Source: Paenibacillus odorifer (GTDB taxonomy: Bacteria > Bacillota > Bacilli > Paenibacillales > Paenibacillaceae). Taken from it: a stretch of DNA of 64,000 bases. The notes under the pieces are model-generated. The model was not told where the DNA came from, made no database searches, and saw only the letters and a list, made by a program, of their open reading frames with translations. The translations under genes were made by a program, and so were the position numbers. Position 1 is the first letter of the stretch. Each line of letters starts with the position of its first letter. Shown here one piece after another: positions 1-9,269 of this stretch. The stretch is from assembly GCF_000758725.1 (NCBI RefSeq), contig NZ_CP009428.1, forward strand, positions 4,960,001-5,024,000, given 5' to 3'.

Positions 1-465
1 TAGAGGTAAATTCATCAAGCAGTCAATAATGATACGTCCCGCATTCTCCGGGTCACTCTCCAGTCCCCAGGCCTGAAGAATCCCTGCTGGTTCACGCCAG
101 CGCTTGCACAGCGTGTCCGCAGCTTGCAGGCCGACAGCTCGCGCCGCTTCGCTGCCCGTTATTTTCCACTCCGCTACTGCAGTCAGTGTATACAAGAAAC
201 CAATATCATGATGGTCCAGGGCAATGTGCTGATCCAGACGATGCTTGAAGTCCCCTAACCAAGAGGCTGCCGCCTCCTTATAGCATGAATCCTTACTATA
301 TTCATAAGCAAGCCACATCATCCCAACATAGAAACCCTCTATCCAGTCGTCGTTGTCTCCCCATTCGTACTGTTGCCCCTCAGCGATATGAGGCAGTTTG
401 CCCGGATGGTTAGCCATATTGCTCCCAACTTTGTGAATCGCATCCTCAATAGCCTTATTCCACAT
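1..465 (-). CDS. ugl: Unsaturated glucuronyl hydrolase, GH88 (C-terminus beyond window)
   Basis: Cytoplasmic hydrolase that removes the 4,5-unsaturated uronic acid left at the non-reducing end of oligosaccharides by polysaccharide lyases. Only the first 155 codons lie in the window; the rest runs off the left edge. The visible part matches from memory the well-studied GH88 enzyme of strain GL1 closely: the LDHHDIGFLY motif carries Asp87 and GRIIIDCLMNLPL carries Asp148, equivalent to catalytic Asp88 and Asp149 there. The ATG has an AAGGGAG ribosome site and lies inside the last codons of the DUF2264 gene (11-bp overlap), so the two are translationally coupled. Family call is firm. The polysaccharide (glycosaminoglycan, gellan or xanthan type) cannot be told. 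Confidence 0.93.
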   Translation of the reverse strand, partial: MWNKAIEDAIHKVGSNMANHPGKLPHIAEGQQYEWGDNDDWIEGFYVGMMWLAYEYSKDSCYKEAAASWLGDFKHRLDQHIALDHHDIGFLYTLTAVAEWKITGSEAARAVGLQAADTLCKRWREPAGILQAWGLESDPENAGRIIIDCLMNLPL

Positions 466-2320
466 CTTTGTTTCTCCCTTCCCTTAAATCAACAGTATGC
501 AAAAGTGTATCGTTACCAGGTTCGTATACAGCAACCCTTCCGTCCGAGTGCCATTGAATAAGCGGTGGTGAAGCAAGACTTGCCTGGTTCTCCGGAGTAT
601 TCGTCGCTCCGAAGACAGCAGATATCAATACTTGATCTCCCGGTTCCAGTCTGGAGCACAAGCTCGGAAGAAGTGTCCGCGGCTTCAGCAGATTGGTATT
701 CGGCTCGGGATGTACGCACTCTCCCCGATCAAAGCCGCTTAGCCTATGTATGGCACTGATTCCCCAGGGCAGCTGCACCGAAACAGCAGTGTTTGATACC
801 TTAATGGTTTCCCGTTCACTGTGCGAGAAGCCAGCTGACTGGCCAATGGCAAATCCACCCTCCGCTACATCCAGCCGCCGGGCAGTATGAATGCTGTGAA
901 CACGAACATGCCATAGACCTGCCGGAATAATCCATGTCTCCACATGTACATCACTCCAGGGATGCCAGCGGGAATATACATAGCTGTCTCCGATTTCCCA
1001 GGTCTCGCAGAATCTGCGTACCCGATAGTGTTCATCACATTCGCATAGTGCGAGTGTAGAATCGTAAGCGCCTTGAACCAACCCGTAACCCGCTTTCGGG
1101 ACACTAAAGCCAAACAGAGTGGAATATGCAAATTTAGAATATTTGGCTGCACTATGGGCCATATCAAAATTAGCCATCTGGCCAGAGGTATAGGCAATAA
1201 CATGCCGATTTCCTTCCGGATGACTCACAAGCATTCGCGCCTCTTGGAGAGCCCGTACCTCTTTCAAAATAGGCAGTGGCTCTTCCTCCGCCTGCCAAAA
1301 AGGATGATCATCTGGCAAGGCAAGAATAAGCATAGCTTTAAAAGCCCAATACGGAGATCCGGGGGCGTTGTAGCTCTCTGTCATGACTAGATTCGGATAA
1401 GCATATCCGATGCTAAGCAGTCCGTCTAATCCCATAATAGGTTGTTCAAACCACCAACGAAAATGGCGCATAATGATTCCTTTAAGAACGCCATATGAAA
1501 AAGGAACCACTTCTGCATACACCAGCGCACTCCAGAAAGAAACCTGTGCAAAACGATAGGTCAGGCTACGACCAAAAGGAAGTGCACTTCCGTCCTCAGC
1601 GAACCAATAAATGAAATCCTCGGCAAATCGTGCGGATCTTTCCCGATAAACAGCAGCTCTCTGAGGATCATCATCCGCCATCAACTTAGCGTATATCAGC
1701 GTATAATAATGCATAGCAAAAGCAATATAATAATCCCTCTGATCGGTCAATCCATCGGAATACCAACCGTCACCAAGATAGTAATTATCGATCTGCGCTA
1801 GATAATCATCCATTATGCTCTGATCATAAGGTAATCCGACTTTCTTGAAGCCCACATTCACAAGAACCGTGAACATCAGCCAGTTATTCGGATTGGAACG
1901 ATCCACATGATTAATCTGATTCAGCCAGTTATATACATTCATTTTCTGCGTGTCGCTCAGCGGCTCCCACATTTTATGTGGTGCAAGAGCAAGCCCCAGT
2001 CCCAACACGGCCTGCTCTACCATACGCTGATCTTTGGTAGTAAATTGCCCCCAATATTCTTCATGCTCCGGGTCTGTTCCGTTGATGATCCCTTCCAGAA
2101 ACATCGGCCAGAGTGCACTTTCCCCTCCACCGCTGGCATGAGGAACAAGGCCCCATAAAGGACGGGCGAAAGCTTCCATAAGCGCTGTAGCTTCATTGTA
2201 AATGGATCCTGTAGCGCCCATATTAATTCCTGCACAACCAGAAGTAAATCTGCTCTCCAGTGGAGTATATAGTTCATTTAGGAACATCTGTAATTCATTT
2301 TTAGTGGCCTTTATTTCCAC
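455..2320 (-). CDS. DUF2264 domain protein
   Basis: Protein of about 621 residues of the DUF2264 family (COG4289), whose biochemical role I do not know. The N-terminal signature is visible: a conserved EAFARPLWGLVP stretch followed by a glycine-rich turn, then a long helical repeat region of alpha/alpha-barrel character and a C-terminal beta-rich part. No signal peptide, so probably cytoplasmic. I chose the GTG at 2320 because AGGAGG lies about 10 bases upstream; the in-frame GTG at 2344 has the ribosome site downstream of it. It sits between an AraC-type response regulator and a GH88 gene, overlapping the latter, which suggests a role in unsaturated uronate oligosaccharide metabolism, possibly as hydrolase or lyase. 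That role is inference. Confidence 0.88.
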   Translation of the reverse strand: MEIKATKNELQMFLNELYTPLESRFTSGCAGINMGATGSIYNEATALMEAFARPLWGLVPHASGGGESALWPMFLEGIINGTDPEHEEYWGQFTTKDQRMVEQAVLGLGLALAPHKMWEPLSDTQKMNVYNWLNQINHVDRSNPNNWLMFTVLVNVGFKKVGLPYDQSIMDDYLAQIDNYYLGDGWYSDGLTDQRDYYIAFAMHYYTLIYAKLMADDDPQRAAVYRERSARFAEDFIYWFAEDGSALPFGRSLTYRFAQVSFWSALVYAEVVPFSYGVLKGIIMRHFRWWFEQPIMGLDGLLSIGYAYPNLVMTESYNAPGSPYWAFKAMLILALPDDHPFWQAEEEPLPILKEVRALQEARMLVSHPEGNRHVIAYTSGQMANFDMAHSAAKYSKFAYSTLFGFSVPKAGYGLVQGAYDSTLALCECDEHYRVRRFCETWEIGDSYVYSRWHPWSDVHVETWIIPAGLWHVRVHSIHTARRLDVAEGGFAIGQSAGFSHSERETIKVSNTAVSVQLPWGISAIHRLSGFDRGECVHPEPNTNLLKPRTLLPSLCSRLEPGDQVLISAVFGATNTPENQASLASPPLIQWHSDGRVAVYEPGNDTLLHTVDLREGRNKDVE

Positions 2321-2344
2321 AGCAATGTTTCCTCCTGTCCACAC

Positions 2345-3943
2345 TTAATGCCAAGCCGCATATTCGCTAGGTCTCATGCCCATTTCCCGTTTAAACAGCT
2401 TGATGAAATAACTTTTGTTGGCATATCCCAAATACTCGGAGATCTCTTCCACTGTCTTTTCAGATTGGTTAAGCAGCTCCTTTGCCTTCTGAAGCTTTAG
2501 CATATTTACATATTCAATGAAGTTCTGGTTTGTTTCCCGTTTGAATAAGCGGCTGAAATAACTGGCATTTAAGTTAAGGCGGCCTGCCATGTCCTCCAGC
2601 GTTATTTTCTCCGTCACATGACTAATCACGAACTGCTGGGCTTTGATGACTTCACTCCGTTTAGACTTGATGGAGAACATACTTATTTTCCGCGCTAATT
2701 CCTCCAAGTACTGCACCAGCCATTGTTCCAAATGCTCCAGAGTTTCAATGTCACCAACCACGCTAAATAGCTTTTCTTCGGTTATAGGCAATGGAGATTG
2801 CAGAAGCTGTTTCGTCTTCATCTGCAAGTCCATCAGCAAGCGAAGCACACATTCCTTGACTTCATTCGGATGGAATTTTTGCGAGGCCACCCATTCCCTC
2901 CATTCCTTTACATGAACGCGAAGCTCCGTGTTCCTGTTCAAGGCAATATCATCATTGATAACAGCGTATAAGGTTCCATATTCAGCATAAATATCTTCTC
3001 CGGAAAAGCAGACTTCTTCAAAACGGTGAATTCCCGCCGCAGGGAGATAAAAGCGCTGTATTTTCTCCTTCAGCATCCGCTGCAATGTTCCGCGAATTTC
3101 CTCAGGACTGCGCGCCTCAGCGCCAAATAAGCAAGAGACAGAAAGTTTAAGATATTTCTGAACCGCAGAGGCTGCATTTTGAATGGAGTGATAGATTGCC
3201 TGATGATCTTTGGAAGGCTGGTCGCTGCAAAAGAGAATGACAATCTCCTTATGGCTGTATCTCGAAATAAACAGACTGTGATCAGCCTCAAGCACTTCCT
3301 GCATAATATTCTCAACCGCAAAAGAAATCGTATATTCACTCATCCGGCGCACCCTTGAAGCTTCCTCTGGACGGTCAATTACAATAACCAGCGGGATATA
3401 GTTTTTGGCATGGATCATAATTCCGTTTGATCGGGCCTGTTCGATCCAAGCCCCCTTGTCCCAGGATTGATACAAGGTATCTTTTAGAAACTTTTCCTTC
3501 AGCGCGGCGCGATTTTGAGACTGCTTTTGCTTATAAACCAGCATCTCCGTATGCTGCTGCCTATTCAGTCCCACTTCCGCCACAAGGGTTCTAATCGCTT
3601 GCTGTAACTGCTCAATATCCAGTGATTCCTTTAAAATATATTCTCCTACGTTTAATTTCAGCGCTTGCTGGGCGTATTTGAATTCGTTGTGGCAGGAGAG
3701 AATAATCGCACGGATTCCGGGCTGCACAGCTCTGAATTGCTCCAGCATCTCCAGCCCGTTCATCTTGGGCATGCCAATATCGGTAATAATGAGATCTGGT
3801 GGACTCTGCTGTGCTTTTTCCCAAGCCTCGAGACCGCTATAATAACATCCGATGAGTTCAATACCGAGCTCGCTCCAAGGTACGGCCTGCGACAAATAAC
3901 GGATAACCGGATAGTCATCATCCACCAATATTGCCGTCAGCAT
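2345..3943 (-). CDS. AraC-type response regulator (YesN-like)
   Basis: DNA-binding response regulator of about 532 residues. A receiver domain occupies roughly the first 120 residues, with the acidic pair near the N-terminus (VDDD) and the phospho-acceptor Asp in DLIITDIGMPKMNG near residue 55. A variable middle region of about 300 residues follows, then a C-terminal AraC double helix-turn-helix (last 100 residues, ending in the usual GMRPSEY signature). Start: ATG at 3943 is preferred over GTG at 3952 because AGGTGG is 9 bases upstream. It overlaps the end of the sensor kinase gene by 26 bp, so the two form a coupled pair. It most likely activates the operon in which it lies in response to the imported oligosaccharide; this is typical of the family but not shown here. 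Confidence 0.93.
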   Translation of the reverse strand: MLTAILVDDDYPVIRYLSQAVPWSELGIELIGCYYSGLEAWEKAQQSPPDLIITDIGMPKMNGLEMLEQFRAVQPGIRAIILSCHNEFKYAQQALKLNVGEYILKESLDIEQLQQAIRTLVAEVGLNRQQHTEMLVYKQKQSQNRAALKEKFLKDTLYQSWDKGAWIEQARSNGIMIHAKNYIPLVIVIDRPEEASRVRRMSEYTISFAVENIMQEVLEADHSLFISRYSHKEIVILFCSDQPSKDHQAIYHSIQNAASAVQKYLKLSVSCLFGAEARSPEEIRGTLQRMLKEKIQRFYLPAAGIHRFEEVCFSGEDIYAEYGTLYAVINDDIALNRNTELRVHVKEWREWVASQKFHPNEVKECVLRLLMDLQMKTKQLLQSPLPITEEKLFSVVGDIETLEHLEQWLVQYLEELARKISMFSIKSKRSEVIKAQQFVISHVTEKITLEDMAGRLNLNASYFSRLFKRETNQNFIEYVNMLKLQKAKELLNQSEKTVEEISEYLGYANKSYFIKLFKREMGMRPSEYAAWH

Positions 3944-5717
3944 TCTCCACACCCACCTTTCCGTAATTCAGAGGAAACTCCAGACAAATCTCCGTGCCCA
4001 CATCAGGTTCACTTTGAATATTCAGCTTAAAAGAAGCGCCATAAATCATACTGAGGCGTTGGGCCACATTGCGTAAACCTATGCCGGAGAACCCTTTTCT
4101 GTCCTCCTCTGTAATTTGTTCGCTGCTGTATGCGGTTTCACGAAGTCTTGTTAAAGTTTCCGGTGACATCCCGATCCCATTATCCTTAATGGTGATAACC
4201 AAGCTTCCCGTAGTTGCAACAATACGAGCTTCAATAAAAATCTCGCCACCAAACTGCTCGAAGCCATGGATGATGGCATTCTCGATCATGGGCTGAATCA
4301 TAAATCGAGGCACCAGTGCTTCAGCGCTCCCGTCCGCTAAATTCATTTCCAGCCTGACCTGATTGGCATGGCGAAAATTCATTAAAGTGACATAATGCGA
4401 TATCGTATCTGTCTCCTCACAAAGCGGGATAAACTCATTGTCCCTGTTAAAGGTCATACGGAGCAAAGACGACAGCGAACCAATCAACTCAGCATTCTCC
4501 CGATCGCCTTGCATCAGAATATTTAAGCGAATCGAATTCAGCAGATTAAACATAAAATGTGGATTGATCTGCGCTTGTAGCATCTCTAGTTCGGCTTTTC
4601 TTTTTCCCGTCTGTTCATAAGTGATTTGTTCAATCATAGACTCGATCCGATCCAGCATCTGGTCAATGGTGCGGGCGAGCTGTGCTGCCTCATTATTCCC
4701 TCGAATGAACGAACGTTCATCTAACTGACCACGACCTATTCGCTTTACAAAAGCGCTTAATTTTACGATAGGCTGAGTCAGCTTTGAGATTAGAACGGTT
4801 AAGAGAACGGAAAACAAAGTAAAGAAAAGAATCTGCACCGCCAGGCTGATAAATAAAATCTGCTTATTTTTTGACAAGGCTGCCTTCAGCGGGATAATGC
4901 TGACCATCCGCCATTTGTTGCTGCTCAGCTCCTGATCAACATATAAAAACTTCTCTCCGTCGATTTCCACAGTGTCAAGCTCGCCATCCTTTTTCAACCA
5001 CGTCATCGTCTCTCCGATTCGGGCCTTATCAGCATGGGAAACTACAGTTCCCTTGTCATCCAAAAGCATCATCTCTTTATCATTATCGTTATTTAGATAA
5101 GGACGGAGCTTGCGCTCATTGATATTAATAATTAAATATCCGATGGTACTGCTAGAGGTCGATTGAATCGGCCTTGCAATGGTTACCCAATCAGCTGAGC
5201 CTTTATCAGAATAATTGTAGTACGTATCGTGCTCCGCTCTCCAATAAGTCGAGATGGGTTGAATTTGTTTCAGCAACGATGTCCAATTCTTGTTGTAGAA
5301 ATTACTCGGGTTAAAGTCACTGTAAGGATAGCTGGTATAAATAAGACCATTTTTTCCGATTAACGTCACCTTCAAATATTCTGTTAAAACAAACATATCA
5401 TCCAGCATCCGCGACATACGGTTATACTGAATGATCTGCTTTGGTGCACGGAGCGACTCTGAATCGGCAGACATCATCTGCCTGATCTCGCTGTTCTGGA
5501 GCACAAAGTTGGACTGTTCCAGTGTCTGTTCAAATATGGCATTCATATTGGCGCTGGCTGCATTTAAAGATTCTCTTGCGCTACCAACCGCTTTCTCCAG
5601 AATGAGATCCCGGGTCAAATAATCAGTAACCATGTAAATGCAGATCAGCGGGATCAGGACGCAGATCAGCGATGACCAGACAAGTTTCTTACGGAGGGAT
5701 TGATGCTTTCTAAACAC
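3918..5717 (-). CDS. Sensor histidine kinase (YesM-like)
   Basis: Membrane sensor kinase of 599 residues. A first transmembrane helix lies near residues 13-32, a large extracellular Cache-like sensor domain follows up to about residue 280, then a second helix, a HAMP segment, the His_kinase (PF06580) motif QAQINPHFMFNLLNSI with the phospho-acceptor His, and a C-terminal HATPase with ENAIIHGFEQ (N box) and KDNGIGM (G1 box). The start is GTG with only a weak ribosome site; no better in-frame start exists before the first helix. Its gene follows the binding-lipoprotein gene by about 100 bp and overlaps the response regulator, so it senses a ligand probably tied to this importer. Confidence 0.93.
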   Translation of the reverse strand: MFRKHQSLRKKLVWSSLICVLIPLICIYMVTDYLTRDLILEKAVGSARESLNAASANMNAIFEQTLEQSNFVLQNSEIRQMMSADSESLRAPKQIIQYNRMSRMLDDMFVLTEYLKVTLIGKNGLIYTSYPYSDFNPSNFYNKNWTSLLKQIQPISTYWRAEHDTYYNYSDKGSADWVTIARPIQSTSSSTIGYLIININERKLRPYLNNDNDKEMMLLDDKGTVVSHADKARIGETMTWLKKDGELDTVEIDGEKFLYVDQELSSNKWRMVSIIPLKAALSKNKQILFISLAVQILFFTLFSVLLTVLISKLTQPIVKLSAFVKRIGRGQLDERSFIRGNNEAAQLARTIDQMLDRIESMIEQITYEQTGKRKAELEMLQAQINPHFMFNLLNSIRLNILMQGDRENAELIGSLSSLLRMTFNRDNEFIPLCEETDTISHYVTLMNFRHANQVRLEMNLADGSAEALVPRFMIQPMIENAIIHGFEQFGGEIFIEARIVATTGSLVITIKDNGIGMSPETLTRLRETAYSSEQITEEDRKGFSGIGLRNVAQRLSMIYGASFKLNIQSEPDVGTEICLEFPLNYGKVGVENADGNIGG

Positions 5718-5821
5718 GGATTACAGGCCCCACATCTGTTTGAATTTGGAGCAGGAGGCAGAAATGCTTTCCTGCCCCCACATTATAAGCCCCCTTTGAA
5801 AAGCGTACAATCAGTCTCCGC

Positions 5822-7186
5822 TTACTTTCCGCTATTGTTCTGAACAACTTCCGTTATTTTTTTATCGATATTGGCAACCGTGACATCCAGATCCTGTTGG
5901 CCAAGGAGATACATCTCCGCTTCTGGAATAACGTTGTTCTTAGCTTCATCCGCATATTTAGCCGGAACTTGCGTTGCACCAGGTGTCGAGTTCTCCATCG
6001 TATATTTCAGAGAATCGACATCAATCTTAGAGGCATCCTTAGAACCACTCACAATTGTATCCACTAATTTGTTCGTATCCGATTTGGCCCAGCCAGAGAA
6101 AACGCGTCCACCGATTTCCAGTCCTTCTGAGGTATACCAGCGCACAAAGGTATAGGCAGCCTCCTTATGCTTGGATTTAGCGGCTATTCCCATGTAGGTC
6201 GGCTGTACGGGTGAGTAGTGTTTGCTCTCACTCTCAAGTCGGGGAATCGGCGCAAACGCGGTAACAAAGGTTGCCGGAATGGCATCCGTTCCACCCGATT
6301 CCGCAACCATCCAGTCGCCCATCGGAAGCATCGCTGCTAAACCGTTAAAATACTGATTCCGGTAAGCTAGTTTTTGCGAAATAATATCCTCATAAGGAGT
6401 GGCACTCTTATCTTCGTACATCATTTTCTTCATCATCTGCAGATTAGCCTTAAATTGCGGGTCAAGTGCATTGGAGGTTCCATCAGCTTTTAGAAAAGTA
6501 TTATCCGTAGACTTGCTCATCAGCTGGAGCTGGAAATAATCCGGCCAATTATGCAGATACGCGCCAAAACGTTTCGTTGCGCCCTCGCCCTTGGTCAATT
6601 TCTTGGCATACTCTTCGAAATCCGCCCATGTCCAATCTGTCGGAACCGGAAGGCCTGCTTCATCTAACATTTCTTTGTTAAGGAGCACGAACCAGCGCTG
6701 CATGGAAGACGGTAACGCATAGATTTTGCCATTGACCGTAGTGTCCACCAGATATTCATCTGCGAGCTTATAACCTTCCTTCTGAATATAGTCATCCATC
6801 GGTTCCAATAACCCGATATCTGCACGCTGTGAATAGTTGGTATAAGGCAGTTCGACAATATCCAGCGGATCGCTTGCAGCCGCCATCAAATCCAGCTTCT
6901 GCATAGAGGCTACCGAATCACCTTTTTCATTCAGCAAATCTACTTCCACATGAATATCGGGATGCGTCTTCTCAAACTCCGCGATAATCGTGCTCCATTT
7001 CGCTTTGGCTTCTGTCTGCCAGGTGCTCAGCTTCAGGGTAACCTTCTCTGCTGCAGGCTTTGAATTTCCACCAGCATCGGGTGCATTAGTCGCTCCTGCA
7101 TTATTGGTTTTCGCATTTCCGCCGCAAGCGGCCAATGATAACGCCATCGATGTGATGATGAATGCAGATAATAATTTCTTTTTCAT
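5822..7186 (-). CDS. Sugar ABC importer, substrate-binding lipoprotein (SBP family 1)
   Basis: Extracellular solute-binding protein of 454 residues. The signal peptide ends in a lipobox, LSLAAC, with the lipidated Cys at residue 21, followed by a low-complexity Asn/Ala/Gly tether. The body has the family 1 binding-protein fold signature (periodic DIHVEVD, WTWADFEEYAKKL and a typical C-terminal SGWAKS region). A strong AGGAGGG site precedes the ATG. Upstream are the two cognate permeases; a 140-bp gap separates it from them and could hold an internal promoter or mRNA processing site, since binding proteins are usually made in excess. Ligand unknown; the GH88 gene in the operon points to a uronate oligosaccharide. 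Confidence 0.94.
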   Translation of the reverse strand: MKKKLLSAFIITSMALSLAACGGNAKTNNAGATNAPDAGGNSKPAAEKVTLKLSTWQTEAKAKWSTIIAEFEKTHPDIHVEVDLLNEKGDSVASMQKLDLMAAASDPLDIVELPYTNYSQRADIGLLEPMDDYIQKEGYKLADEYLVDTTVNGKIYALPSSMQRWFVLLNKEMLDEAGLPVPTDWTWADFEEYAKKLTKGEGATKRFGAYLHNWPDYFQLQLMSKSTDNTFLKADGTSNALDPQFKANLQMMKKMMYEDKSATPYEDIISQKLAYRNQYFNGLAAMLPMGDWMVAESGGTDAIPATFVTAFAPIPRLESESKHYSPVQPTYMGIAAKSKHKEAAYTFVRWYTSEGLEIGGRVFSGWAKSDTNKLVDTIVSGSKDASKIDVDSLKYTMENSTPGATQVPAKYADEAKNNVIPEAEMYLLGQQDLDVTVANIDKKITEVVQNNSGK

Positions 7187-7326
7187 TTAGACCCTCCTAT
7201 AAATGTGTTGGGCATCACTCGCTTAATAACCAGTGACTATGTAACTGCTTACAAGAACATCCTAACATGCAGGATTGACGAGGAAAGTTCTCATATTCTA
7301 CCGAAGAGAAACTATTTTGACTTTTA

Positions 7327-8151
7327 TTATCCTTTCACACCTCCGAGGGCAATTCCCTCAATAACCTGCTTCTGTCCGAGTGCAAAAATGATGAGCAACG
7401 GCAGAATTGCAGATACCGCACCAGCCATCATGAGTGAATAGACATCCCCGTATTGATCCCCGAACAACCGGATCCCCAGCTGAATCGTAAACAACTCTTT
7501 AGATTTCAAAAAAATGAGTGGATATTGATAGTCGTTCCAGGTCCAAATAAAGCGCAAAATAGCATAAGTAGCTACAGCGGGACGGATCAGCGGAAAGGCA
7601 ATCTGTAGAAAAGAGCGAAAATGCCCTGCTCCATCCATCCGCGCCGATTCAAGATACTCGTTGTTTACCCCCATAAAAAATTGCTTGAGCATAAACGCTC
7701 CAATAATACTAAAGCTGTTAATCAGGATCAATCCCAAATGTGTGTCAATTAAATTCAGCCAGTTAAACAGTAGAAACTGTGGAACCAACGAAGCCTGCGG
7801 AGGAACCATATAAAGTGCCAATACAACTATAAACATCGCATCCCTGCCCGGAAAACGCAGCTTGGAGAACCCATAAGCAGCAAGTGCGCATATCAGCACA
7901 TTAATTATAGTCGTAGCCAGCGTAATATAAATGGAATTTCCATAATAGCGAGCGAAGTCACCCGACCATACCTGTTTATAATTTTCAATGAGGTTCCACT
8001 GCTGTGGCAACCATTGAATCGGAAAGTTAAACACATCTTTCTCCAGCTTAAAGGAAGTGGATAACATCCATAGGAACGGTAAAAGAAATGCGATACCTAG
8101 CAGTCCCATGGCGATGGTCCAGAAGGTTCTGGATAGAAGCTCTTTTTTCAC
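7327..8151 (-). CDS. Sugar ABC importer permease (MalG type)
   Basis: Inner-membrane permease subunit of 274 residues with six predicted helices. The EAA loop that docks the ATPase is visible as LESARMDGAGHFRSF, and the protein ends in the usual GIALGGVKG tail of this subfamily. The start is GTG with AAAGGAG seven to eight bases upstream. It follows the partner permease by about 20 bp. No ATP-binding subunit gene is present in the operon. Confidence 0.94.
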   Translation of the reverse strand: MKKELLSRTFWTIAMGLLGIAFLLPFLWMLSTSFKLEKDVFNFPIQWLPQQWNLIENYKQVWSGDFARYYGNSIYITLATTIINVLICALAAYGFSKLRFPGRDAMFIVVLALYMVPPQASLVPQFLLFNWLNLIDTHLGLILINSFSIIGAFMLKQFFMGVNNEYLESARMDGAGHFRSFLQIAFPLIRPAVATYAILRFIWTWNDYQYPLIFLKSKELFTIQLGIRLFGDQYGDVYSLMMAGAVSAILPLLIIFALGQKQVIEGIALGGVKG

Positions 8152-8172
8152 TGTAATTTCTCCTTTCCGCCT

Positions 8173-9078
8173 TTAATAGTTGACCCATTTTTTTTGCGCC
8201 AACATCTGCAAGGCTGTAATGATCAGGCAAATAAGGAACAGAACGAGTGCCATGCTAGAGGCGTAACCTGTCTTCAGCTGATTGAAGGCTGTATCATATA
8301 ACTCGTAGACGATAACGGTCGTGGAGTTAGCCGGTCCACCCTGGGTCAATACTTGTATCAGATCAAAGATTTTAAATGAGCCGATAACCCCTGTTACCAG
8401 CAGGAAAAAGGTAGTTGGCGAAATGCAGGGAACCGTGATGTTGCGGAATTTGCGCCAGACGTTGGCACCATCAATATCAGCTGCTTCATAAAGATCCTTT
8501 GGAATACTCTGTAAACCTGCAATAAAAATAATAATGTTGTAACCGAGCTGAATCCAGACTTGAATCAACATCAGCGACGGCAGAGCATAATGGATATCAG
8601 CTAACCATTTGGGTGGGTTGTTCCACCCCAGTGACATCAGGAATTGATTGACGGGTCCCAGCGAAGGGTGAAACATAACCTGCCAAACCATAGCGATGGC
8701 AACTACACTGGAAATGTACGGAAGGAAATAAATTACTTTAAACAAATCCTTCAGAAAAACCTGTTTATCAATCAGGATAGCCAGCAGCAGGGCAACGATG
8801 ATCGTAACCGGTACTGTGATAATAAAGAGCAAATTGTTCAGCAAGCTTTTCATAAAAGCATCATCATGAAACAGCCTGATGAAATTATCCACGCCCGCGA
8901 ACTTAATCCCCCCTAACCCAGCCACAAAGTTCCAGTCCGTGAAGCTTAACAGCAGTGAGCCCAGCACCGGGATCAACGTCAAGATGATCAGCCCAAGCAT
9001 AAGCGGAGCAACGAATAAATATCCCGCCATCGCTTCGCGCGTGTCCATGTTAAGATGAAACCTTTTTTTGCGTATCAT
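8173..9078 (-). CDS. Sugar ABC importer permease (MalF type)
   Basis: Permease subunit of 301 residues and probably the first gene of the operon running left to position 1. Six helices are evident, and the EAA motif is EAADIDGANVWRKF. The ATG has an excellent AAAGGAGGAG ribosome site. The 190 bp upstream, up to the MATE gene, should contain the operon promoter; I could not assign convincing -35 and -10 boxes. Confidence 0.94.
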   Translation of the reverse strand: MIRKKRFHLNMDTREAMAGYLFVAPLMLGLIILTLIPVLGSLLLSFTDWNFVAGLGGIKFAGVDNFIRLFHDDAFMKSLLNNLLFIITVPVTIIVALLLAILIDKQVFLKDLFKVIYFLPYISSVVAIAMVWQVMFHPSLGPVNQFLMSLGWNNPPKWLADIHYALPSLMLIQVWIQLGYNIIIFIAGLQSIPKDLYEAADIDGANVWRKFRNITVPCISPTTFFLLVTGVIGSFKIFDLIQVLTQGGPANSTTVIVYELYDTAFNQLKTGYASSMALVLFLICLIITALQMLAQKKWVNY

Positions 9079-9201
9079 AGTTCTCCTCCTTTACTTATCC
9101 ATAATTGTAGAAAAAGTAAGCAGTCATCATAAGAACTAGAATTGTTCATTTTGGAACGAATTTTACCGATCCAGCAGTTTTATATTCCTTTTGCACAACG
9201 C

Positions 9202-9230
9202 AAAAAAAGCGCGAGCTAAGCTCCCGCAGC
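9202..9230 (-). terminator. Rho-independent terminator after the MATE gene
   Basis: On the minus strand a GCGGGAGCT / AGCTCGCGC stem with one mismatch and a one-base to two-base loop is followed by a run of seven T. It lies 40 bp past the MATE stop codon and upstream of the importer operon, so it separates the two transcription units. Confidence 0.8.
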
Positions 9231-9269
9231 AAACAAAATCCATATTGAGTTTTACATAAAGCAATCGCG

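Noticed and set aside
7187..7326. Riboswitch or RNA element between permease and lipoprotein genes
   Set aside because: Only a weak eight-base stem with one mismatch is visible, with no T run and no match to a riboswitch class I know.
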